DNA from: Bacteroidaceae bacterium
Lineage (GTDB): Bacteria > Bacteroidota > Bacteroidia > Bacteroidales > Muribaculaceae
DNA: 64,000 nt
Assembly: GCA_021768245.1 (NCBI GenBank)
Contig: JAETNO010000009.1
Coordinates: 26,598-90,597 of the forward strand
Direction: 5' to 3'
Positions 58,359 through 64,000 of the stretch are shown in pieces; position 1 is the stretch's first letter, and each line of letters opens with the position of its first letter. The translations under genes were made by a program, and so were the position numbers. Below the pieces are notes generated by a model that was not told the DNA's origin, ran no database searches, and saw only the letters and a list, made by a program, of their open reading frames with translations.

Positions 58359-58366
58359 CAAAGATA
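58359..58366 (-). promoter_or_regulatory. -7 box TATCTTTG directly before lpxB
   Basis: TATCTTTG on the minus strand ends 5 nt before the lpxB ATG. With the usual spacing, transcription would start at or next to the ATG. No -33 TTG at standard spacing, so the promoter is not certain. Confidence 0.35.
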
Positions 58367-58455
58367 AGTGAATTTTTTCGTATTCTGAAGGAATTTTGCT
58401 AACTTGCGCGTTAATTATAGTGTCTGTAAATCCGTAAATCCATTTTATCGCCGGA

Positions 58456-59175
58456 ATGTCGACCAACACTATCCTACGAACATTCATCTGTAGCCTGCTT
58501 CTCACACTCCCCTTCATATCATTGGGGAAAACTCCAATATTCGGCGCCCCCGAAGTAAGCATAGACCATATGTACGCCTACGTGAGTCGCCACAACCCCG
58601 ACTTCAACCGTGAGGTAGCGGAAGCCTTCTACAATGTCGGCTGCCGTTATGGTATCCGTGGCGACATCGCACTCTGCCAGGCTATAATCGAGACCGGATG
58701 GTTCCGTTTCGACAACGGCACTGCCGTGTCGCCCGACGCCCACAACTACTGCGGGCTCGGAGTGAAAAGACGTGGCGATAAAGGATGCACCTTCTCCTCT
58801 GTCGAGGAGGGAGTGACAGCCATGATTCAGCATCTTTATGCCTATGCATGCTCGGGAAAACTTCCTGCCGGTGAAAAAGTGATAGACCCGCGATTCTCAT
58901 ACGTCAGACGCGGGTGCGCGCCGACCTGGGAGAAACTGGCCGGACGATGGGCCATGAACCCGCGCTACGGACATAACATCATGCGCATATATTCCGGACT
59001 TGCCGCGCGGGCTGCATCCGGAAAGGAAGTCATGTTTATCGGAGTGGACATCCCCGACGATATGCTCGACGGCGATGAGGACGATTTCATCGACATCGAC
59101 ACACCCCACGACGTGGAGTCGGACACAACGGACGACAACAGTCCTGAAACAAGCAACAATGACATTTTCAAATGA
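58456..59175 (+). CDS. Secreted glucosaminidase (GH73-like)
   Basis: 239-residue protein with a signal peptide (about 1-24) and a mannosyl-glycoprotein endo-beta-N-acetylglucosaminidase-like domain (about 45-195). The catalytic Glu is in ALCQAIIETGWF; HNYCGLGVKRRG and VEEGVTAMIQHLYAYA follow. Such enzymes cut glycan strands of peptidoglycan. The C-terminus is very acidic (Asp/Thr-rich). Its last 4 nt overlap the start of the DEAD-box gene. Confidence 0.87.
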   Translation: MSTNTILRTFICSLLLTLPFISLGKTPIFGAPEVSIDHMYAYVSRHNPDFNREVAEAFYNVGCRYGIRGDIALCQAIIETGWFRFDNGTAVSPDAHNYCGLGVKRRGDKGCTFSSVEEGVTAMIQHLYAYACSGKLPAGEKVIDPRFSYVRRGCAPTWEKLAGRWAMNPRYGHNIMRIYSGLAARAASGKEVMFIGVDIPDDMLDGDEDDFIDIDTPHDVESDTTDDNSPETSNNDIFK

Positions 59176-60491
59176 AAGAAAAAGAAATCAAAGATAATAT
59201 CCGTTCAAGGCTCGGCATCGAAGAACTGAACGCCATGCAGAAACGCATGGCGCAACTCCCCTCAAAAGGGACAGTCACCTTGCTCGCCCCTACCGGCAGC
59301 GGAAAGACAATTTCATTCGCAATCCCTCTTTTTAAAAGCCTGCGGGAACCTTGCGGGAATATCCAGGCTCTTGTGATGGCCCCCTCGCGTGAACTTGTGC
59401 TCCAGATTGCAGAAGTAATCCGACGGATAGCCACCGGTTATAAGACAGTGGCTTTCTATGGCGGACATCCGATGCAGGAAGAAATCAATTCACTGTCCGT
59501 CCCCCCCGACATTGTGGTAGCGACTCCCGGGCGTCTCCTCGACCACCTGAAACGCGGAAGCATGCAGACATCAGGAGTAAAGGCACTCGTGCTTGACGAA
59601 TATGACAAATCCCTTGAATTAGGCTTCGCCGACGAGATGAAACGCGTGTGCAAACGCCTCCCTTCGGTCAGCTTCATCATCCTTACCTCGGCTACACGGC
59701 TCGCGGAACTTCCATCCTACCTTCCCCCGACAAAAAGCGTGGAAACCATAGATTTCAGCGAGTCATCTTCGCCAAGGAAGAAAATGCAGATTGTCCATGT
59801 GCCATCACCCGTCCGCGACAAGATTGACACCCTCATCGACCTCCTACGCTCACTCCCTGACGGGCGCGTGATAGTCTTCGCCAACCATCGCGAGAGCGTG
59901 GAGCGCATATATGAAGCCCTGCGCAAAGCCGCCCTTCCGGCAGGAATCTATCATGGCGGCCTCGAGCAGCACGAACGCGAAAACGCAATCGAGCTCCTCA
60001 ACAACGGGACCACACCCATACTCGTATCAACCGACCTCGGTTCACGCGGACTTGACATTGCCGACCTCTCGGCTGTTGTCCACTACCATCTCCCCCCCTC
60101 GCCCGAAGCGTGGACCCATAGAAACGGACGCACGGCGCGACAGGACGCCACTGGCGAAGTCTACGTGATAACTTCCGACGGCGAAAACATACCCGACTAT
60201 GTGGAATGGGACCGCGACTATGTGCCACAGGGACACAGCGACAGACCTATCACCACCACGACGGCCACACTCTATTTCAATGTAGGGAAAAAAGAAAAGA
60301 TTTCACGTGGTGATATAGTGGGCTTCCTTATAGCCAAAGGAGGCCTCGAAGCTTCTCAAATCGGGAGAATCGCGCTGCGCGACCATTCGGCGCTCGTAGC
60401 CGTCCCATCATCCGAAGCCCAAAGGCTCATTCGTCAGCTATCCACAGAAAAAATAAAGAATACCCGTGCAAAAATCTCCCTGCTCGCATAA
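59172..60491 (+). CDS. DEAD/DEAH-box RNA helicase
   Basis: 439-residue helicase. Q-motif-like start (IEELNAMQKRMAQ), Walker A APTGSGKT, PSRELVLQIAE (Ia), TPGRLLDHL (Ib), motif II DEYD in VLDEYDKSLE (in place of DEAD), SATR (III), FANHRESVERIYEAL (IV), STDLGSRGLDI (V) and HRNGRTAR (VI). A short extension with an RNA-binding-like C-terminal domain (about 350-430) resembles DbpA-type tails. Translationally coupled to the upstream glucosaminidase by ATGA overlap. Confidence 0.9.
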   Translation: MKEKEIKDNIRSRLGIEELNAMQKRMAQLPSKGTVTLLAPTGSGKTISFAIPLFKSLREPCGNIQALVMAPSRELVLQIAEVIRRIATGYKTVAFYGGHPMQEEINSLSVPPDIVVATPGRLLDHLKRGSMQTSGVKALVLDEYDKSLELGFADEMKRVCKRLPSVSFIILTSATRLAELPSYLPPTKSVETIDFSESSSPRKKMQIVHVPSPVRDKIDTLIDLLRSLPDGRVIVFANHRESVERIYEALRKAALPAGIYHGGLEQHERENAIELLNNGTTPILVSTDLGSRGLDIADLSAVVHYHLPPSPEAWTHRNGRTARQDATGEVYVITSDGENIPDYVEWDRDYVPQGHSDRPITTTTATLYFNVGKKEKISRGDIVGFLIAKGGLEASQIGRIALRDHSALVAVPSSEAQRLIRQLSTEKIKNTRAKISLLA

Positions 60492-60505
60492 AGCAGGGAG
60501 ATTTT
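60471..60505. terminator. Bidirectional terminator overlapping the helicase stop
   Basis: AAAATCTCCCTGC (60471-60483) pairs with GCAGGGAGATTTT (60493-60505); the helicase TAA (60489-60491) lies in the loop, so the left arm codes the last residues. A and T tracts on both sides let it serve the helicase (+) and the nitroreductase (-). Confidence 0.85.
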
Positions 60506-60546
60506 CATAATCTTCTATCTGATTTTTTTACGGACGGATTTCAACG

Positions 60547-61299
60547 TCATTTAGCGACATCGAAACCACGGCGCTGAAGAGCGCGCAGCATGCGGTAGTT
60601 CATAGCCTCGCGATAATAGTCCACGATGTGTGAGGCCCAGTCGTTGTCGCTCTTCGTGCCTTCGCGCGTACGGTTATATTCCCCGACCTCCGCGTCATAG
60701 GCAAGAAGTTCATCGGTCATTGCATCCCTGTCGGAGCGGTAATACCCCTTGTGTATCACAAGTGACTCAGGCTGCTTCGGCTTCAAATCTGGGTGCTCGC
60801 GTGGCACACCTATCGCAAGCCCGCAAACAACAAAAGTCTTCTCGGGAAGCTTCATCAGCGATGCAAGCGCCTCGGGGGCGGCAGTACGCGCATAGCCTAT
60901 CGGACATGAACCGAGTCCGAGCGATTCAGCCATCGTCACGGCGTTCATCATCGCGAGAGTTGCATCGACAACGCCTACGATAACACCGTCGACAGTCGAA
61001 GTGAAATCAGGCATATCCAAATTCTTGGCATCGGCTATCAGCTCTATCTTGTTGTAATCCATCAGGAAAAGGAGGAAATGGTTGCAGGTCTTGATTTGTT
61101 TCTGACCCGTCAGCATGTAAATCTGCTCCTTTACGGCCTGGTCGGTAACGTCAATCACCGAGAACTGCTGGCCATTATAGCTCGTAGGAGTGTTGCGTAT
61201 GGCTTCATATATCAAAGCCATCTGCTCCTCGCTTATGGTGTCGCGCTCATAGCGCCGCACACTGCGTCTGTCCAATATGCTTTCCTTAACACTTTTCAT
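60547..61299 (-). CDS. Nitroreductase family protein (NfsA/Frp-like)
   Basis: 250-residue FMN flavoprotein. The N-terminal SILDRRSVRRYERDTI holds the basic FMN-phosphate residues; NTPTSYNGQQ and LGLGSCPIGYARTAA are typical of the NADPH nitroreductase/flavin reductase group. The physiological electron acceptor cannot be told from sequence. Single-gene unit. Confidence 0.88.
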   Translation of the reverse strand: MKSVKESILDRRSVRRYERDTISEEQMALIYEAIRNTPTSYNGQQFSVIDVTDQAVKEQIYMLTGQKQIKTCNHFLLFLMDYNKIELIADAKNLDMPDFTSTVDGVIVGVVDATLAMMNAVTMAESLGLGSCPIGYARTAAPEALASLMKLPEKTFVVCGLAIGVPREHPDLKPKQPESLVIHKGYYRSDRDAMTDELLAYDAEVGEYNRTREGTKSDNDWASHIVDYYREAMNYRMLRALQRRGFDVAK

Positions 61300-61407
61300 A
61301 GCTGATGTGACTGTAGTTAGAATTTATAGGTATTACAAGCTATATAACAAAGCAATCGTCTAAAAGTTCACCCTCGTCCATTATTTTATCGCAGGCAAAG
61401 CAATCAC

Positions 61408-61438
61408 TTGCATCCGACGCCCAAAAGCACTATCTTTG
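61408..61438 (+). promoter_or_regulatory. Promoter of the K+/H+ antiporter gene
   Basis: TTG (61408-61410), 20-nt spacer, TATCTTTG (61431-61438). Full consensus; the leader would be about 25 nt. Confidence 0.75.
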
Positions 61439-61469
61439 TCGAAAATAGCAATAGCTCGGCAATCGTCAA

Positions 61470-62960
61470 ATGGAACTCATCACTTCTGAAAATATTCTCC
61501 TGATCGGCTCTACCCTGCTTATAGCCGGAGTGTTAATCGGTAAGTCAAGCTACAGGTTCGGGCTTCCCTTGCTGCTTATCTTCCTTTTCGTCGGTATGAT
61601 TTTCGGCACCGATGGACTGGGCATACAGTTCAGCGACATGCACACCGCCCAGTTTATCGGCATGATAGCCCTGTGTATAATCCTCTTCTCGGGAGGCATG
61701 GGCACAAAACTGTCGGCCATACGCCCTGTAATCCTTCCGGGCCTGGTGCTTTCGACAGTAGGGGTTCTGCTTACGGCCCTCCTGACCGGCCTTTTCATCT
61801 GGTGGCTCTCAGGGATGCAATGGACCAACATCCACTTCGCCTTCATCCCCTCGCTCCTATTGGCGGCAACAATGTCGTCGACCGACTCAGCTTCCGTGTT
61901 CGGCATCCTCGGAAGTCAGAAAGTCGCATTGCGATGCAACCTGCGCCCTCTGCTCGAACTTGAAAGCGGCTCTAACGACCCCATGGCCTACATGCTTACC
62001 ATAATCCTTATAGAGACCATCACCCTCGGAGGAGAGCTCTCAGCGGGCTCAATAGCAGTCGAACTTCTATTGCAGTTCGGGGTAGGAGCCGCGCTCGGCC
62101 TCGGCATGGGGAAAATCACGCTGAAACTTATTGATGCCTACCGTCGACTCGGGCTCAAAGCCGGAGCTAAAGAAGATGCATCACAGGCCACATCCATGAT
62201 TTCAATACTCGTGATAGGCTCGGTATTCTTCACATTTGCAATCACTACAGCCCTCGCGGGCAACGGCTATCTTGCCGTTTATATCTGTGGCATTGTTGTC
62301 GGCAACGCGAAACTTCCCAACCACCGTGGCATAGGCAAATTCCTCGACGGCATGACCTGGCTCGCCCAGATAGTGGTCTTCCTTATGCTTGGCCTCCTCG
62401 TCAACCCCCACGAGATGCTTGGCGTAGCCGCAGTGTCCCTTATAATAGGCGTGTTCATGATTCTTGTAGGACGCCCGGCGAGCGTATTCCTTTCGCTGCT
62501 GCCCATGCGTTCAATCCCTGACCGCGCCAAACTCTTCATCTCCTGGGTAGGGCTTCGCGGAGCGGTTCCCATTATTTTCGCCACCTACCCCGTGGTTTCA
62601 CAGATTGAAGGGGCGGGACAGATTTTCAACATCGTCTTTTTCGTCACCATTATCTCCCTTCTCGTACAGGGCACCACTGTGATTGCCTCGGCCCGACGCC
62701 TACGGCTCATAGACACTGATGCCCGCGATGACGATGATTTCGGGGTGGAACTCGCCGATGAAATCCCGTCGACCCTCCACACAATGTTGCTTACCGAACA
62801 GCATCTTGCCAACGGCAACACCCTGCGCGACATGCAACTTCCCGAAGGTTCCCTCGTGATGATGATACGCCGTGGCGAACGCTATATCGTACCCAACGGC
62901 ACCCGCCGCCTCCTTCCCGGCGACACCCTCCTCATCATCCGCGAAGAAGACAAAGCCTAA
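61470..62960 (+). CDS. Potassium/proton antiporter, CPA1 family (CvrA/NhaP2-like)
   Basis: 496-residue inner-membrane antiporter. About 12-13 membrane segments fill residues 1-400, with the conserved ESGSNDPMAY motif (Asp of the ion site) near 168-177 and SWVGLRGAVPIIFATYPVV. The C-terminal 90 residues form a TrkA-C-like cytosolic domain (LRDMQLPEGSLVMMIRRGER; LLPGDTLLII), which is the mark of the CvrA/NhaP2 type. Has its own promoter. Confidence 0.9.
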   Translation: MELITSENILLIGSTLLIAGVLIGKSSYRFGLPLLLIFLFVGMIFGTDGLGIQFSDMHTAQFIGMIALCIILFSGGMGTKLSAIRPVILPGLVLSTVGVLLTALLTGLFIWWLSGMQWTNIHFAFIPSLLLAATMSSTDSASVFGILGSQKVALRCNLRPLLELESGSNDPMAYMLTIILIETITLGGELSAGSIAVELLLQFGVGAALGLGMGKITLKLIDAYRRLGLKAGAKEDASQATSMISILVIGSVFFTFAITTALAGNGYLAVYICGIVVGNAKLPNHRGIGKFLDGMTWLAQIVVFLMLGLLVNPHEMLGVAAVSLIIGVFMILVGRPASVFLSLLPMRSIPDRAKLFISWVGLRGAVPIIFATYPVVSQIEGAGQIFNIVFFVTIISLLVQGTTVIASARRLRLIDTDARDDDDFGVELADEIPSTLHTMLLTEQHLANGNTLRDMQLPEGSLVMMIRRGERYIVPNGTRRLLPGDTLLIIREEDKA

Positions 62961-62979
62961 AAGACATAAAAAATCTTAT

Positions 62980-63318
62980 TTATATGCCCAAATCCTCAAT
63001 TACCGACTGTATTACAGAGACATCTATCGTTGAATAGTCCGATTTATCATAGATATCTATTAAATATACATTTCCATTATTTTCTGCAGCAACGACAGTA
63101 TAGGTTATCACCCGGGCACCACCAGATTTTCCTCTACCCTTGGATGTTATCGCCAACCGTACCTTTCGGATACCGGGAGCAAGTTCTACCCCTTGAAAGG
63201 GATCTGATTTCAATGATTTAGCAAACACATCAAAATCATTTTTAAGGGACCTATGTCTCTTTGCCAATAATTTTAGGCTTTTGAGAAAATCAGGAGTGAT
63301 ATGAATTTCAAAGTTCAT
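62980..63318 (-). CDS. RelE/ParE-superfamily toxin
   Basis: 112-residue protein of the RelE/ParE fold (MNFEIHITPDFLKSLKLLAK; VELAPGIRKVRLAITSKGRG; YLIDIYDKSDYSTI). Members of this superfamily either cut mRNA at the ribosome or poison gyrase; which type applies cannot be told. It is the second gene of a pair with the antitoxin and overlaps it by 11 nt. The pair is AT-rich compared with the antiporter gene next door. Confidence 0.8.
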   Translation of the reverse strand: MNFEIHITPDFLKSLKLLAKRHRSLKNDFDVFAKSLKSDPFQGVELAPGIRKVRLAITSKGRGKSGGARVITYTVVAAENNGNVYLIDIYDKSDYSTIDVSVIQSVIEDLGI

Positions 63319-63541
63319 TTAGAGCTTCTTCTATTGTATAACTTTTCAATTTACCTTCTCTAATGAGCTTTACCTCCTGCAGGCCATGGCAAATCCTCGA
63401 TGTCAATGTGTCTTCCTCCGTCACAGGAGTTATCTTAAATTTACCATACCTTGAAGTGAGCACAACCGACTGCCCATTCATCGCCGCGCTCAGGAATTTG
63501 CCCTGATTTGAGCGGAATTCTCTTGCTGATACTATCTGCAT
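63308..63541 (-). CDS. Phd/YefM-like antitoxin
   Basis: 77-residue protein starting MQIVSAREFRSNQGKFLSAA, typical of the Phd/YefM DNA-binding fold; the C-terminal part (REGKLKSYTIEEALNEL) would wrap the toxin. It precedes the toxin gene, the usual order for autoregulated pairs. A TATATTTG box and two operator-like repeats lie directly upstream. Confidence 0.8.
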   Translation of the reverse strand: MQIVSAREFRSNQGKFLSAAMNGQSVVLTSRYGKFKITPVTEEDTLTSRICHGLQEVKLIREGKLKSYTIEEALNEL

Positions 63542-63559
63542 AACTTTATTTTTTTATTG

Positions 63560-63567
63560 CAAATATA
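63560..63567 (-). promoter_or_regulatory. -7 box TATATTTG of the toxin-antitoxin operon
   Basis: TATATTTG on the minus strand gives a leader of about 12 nt to the antitoxin. The operator repeats at 63572-63595 lie between it and the -33 zone. Confidence 0.55.
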
Positions 63568-63571
63568 ACAA

Positions 63572-63595
63572 ATGGCATCCAAATTGGTATCCAAA
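63572..63595 (-). promoter_or_regulatory. Tandem TTTGGATRCCA repeats (candidate antitoxin operator)
   Basis: The minus strand reads TTTGGATACCAA then TTTGGATGCCAT: two copies in tandem with a 12-nt period, each a near palindrome (TTGG/CCAA). Placed just upstream of the antitoxin -7 box, which fits binding by a Phd-like dimer. Confidence 0.55.
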
Positions 63596-63780
63596 TAAAC
63601 ATCATTTAACACAGCACAGCTCTAAAGGCCACTTCAAGAGAATCCCATTGTTTACTTTTCTCAGCAAAAATAATCAAAATTCATAACTATATAAGAACTC
63701 TCGTAAACATATGATATAGAAACATACTGGCCCAATACTCAGAGGATATTCAGACCAATATTTCACAATTTTCACGGAAT
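63596..63780. other. AT-rich spacer between the TA operon and tRNA-Asp
   Basis: No gene, CRISPR or recognisable mobile-element remnant seen. Very AT-rich. Confidence 0.4.
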
Positions 63781-63799
63781 ATTTCAATTTTATTGAAAT
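63781..63799. repeat. AT-rich inverted repeat upstream of the tRNA-Asp promoter
   Basis: ATTTCAAT-TTT-ATTGAAAT, 8-bp perfect arms, 14 nt before the -33 box. It may act as an UP-like element or a weak terminator. Confidence 0.35.
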
Positions 63800-63813
63800 T
63801 TATTTCTATAATA

Positions 63814-63845
63814 TTTGCTCATTCCTGAAATCATTCTTAACTTTG
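63814..63845 (+). promoter_or_regulatory. Promoter of tRNA-Asp
   Basis: TTTG (63814-63817), 20-nt spacer, TAACTTTG (63838-63845): full Bacteroidetes consensus, about 42 nt before the mature tRNA. Confidence 0.75.
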
Positions 63846-63887
63846 CACTCGCAAAACAGCGATACGCCGTTACGCCTCAAAAACCTT

Positions 63888-63961
63888 GGTGTGGTAGTTC
63901 AGCTGGTTAGAATACCTGCCTGTCACGCAGGGGGTCGCGGGTTCGAGTCCCGTCCATACCG
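63888..63961 (+). tRNA. tRNA-Asp (GUC)
   Basis: 74 nt without encoded CCA. Acceptor GGTGTGG pairs with CCATACC (one G-U) and the discriminator is G. D-loop AGCTGGTTAGA, anticodon arm CCTGC-CTGTCAC-GCAGG with anticodon GTC, and T-arm CGGGTTCGAGTCCCG. All arms are intact. Confidence 0.95.
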
Positions 63962-64000
63962 CTGAGGAGAGAGGAGAATGAGTAAATGTAAATCTTCGGA

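Noticed and set aside
1..63999. CRISPR arrays, insertion sequences, prophage genes
   Set aside because: No regularly spaced direct repeats, transposase or integrase were seen.

Overview
The window looks like a chromosomal piece of a gut-type Bacteroidales bacterium, most likely a Muribaculaceae relative; the genus cannot be fixed from sequence alone. The evidence is the family content (GLPGLI proteins, Bacteroidetes OmpA-type major porin, FucP-like sugar MFS, CpsB-type PHP phosphatase, NspC), promoters of the Bacteroidetes form TTG/TTTG-N19-21-TAnnTTTG, few clear Shine-Dalgarno sequences, and a ribosomal supercluster with no tuf and no adk. Most of the window is moderate in GC; the first 1.5 kb and last 1 kb are clearly AT-richer.

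Layout. (1) 1-1550: an AT-rich end with a partial membrane-anchored protein running off the left edge. (2) 1593-7669, plus strand: DNA polymerase III delta' (holB), an AddB-like iron-sulfur nuclease, hemW and a degenerate glycerophosphodiesterase-like protein; then a CpsB-like phosphatase (+) and a patatin (-). (3) 9492-17827, minus: a seven-gene operon with a BlaI repressor, an M56 BlaR1-like protease carrying a TonB C-terminal domain, four GLPGLI proteins and one TonB-dependent-type outer-membrane beta-barrel. (4) 18184-21754, minus: OmpA porin and transketolase, each with a terminator, then a 1.1-kb gene-free stretch holding a compact array of hairpins that looks like a structured RNA, then a sugar MFS transporter (+). 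(5) 24365-43541, minus: the str-S10-spc-alpha ribosomal supercluster from rpsL to rplQ, including fusA, secY, map, infA and rpoA, with three unusually long internal spacers that may be regulatory leaders. (6) 43926-54988: metG and ansA (+), convergent with a minus-strand group C69 dipeptidase - uvrD/pcrA - nspC - GT2 - radC - cysK. (7) 55424-62960: aqpZ, ypfJ, lpxB, a glucosaminidase coupled to a DEAD-box helicase, a nitroreductase and a CPA1 K+/H+ antiporter. (8) 62980-63961: a RelE/ParE-Phd type toxin-antitoxin pair and a tRNA-Asp(GUC).

The most interesting parts are region 3, where a protease-repressor pair of the BlaR1/BlaI type has gained a TonB-like domain and sits in one operon with an outer-membrane receptor and four secreted GLPGLI paralogues (a possible envelope signalling system), and the five-hairpin RNA candidate at 21923-22183. 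Functional statements come from motifs recognised by eye; no database search was run.
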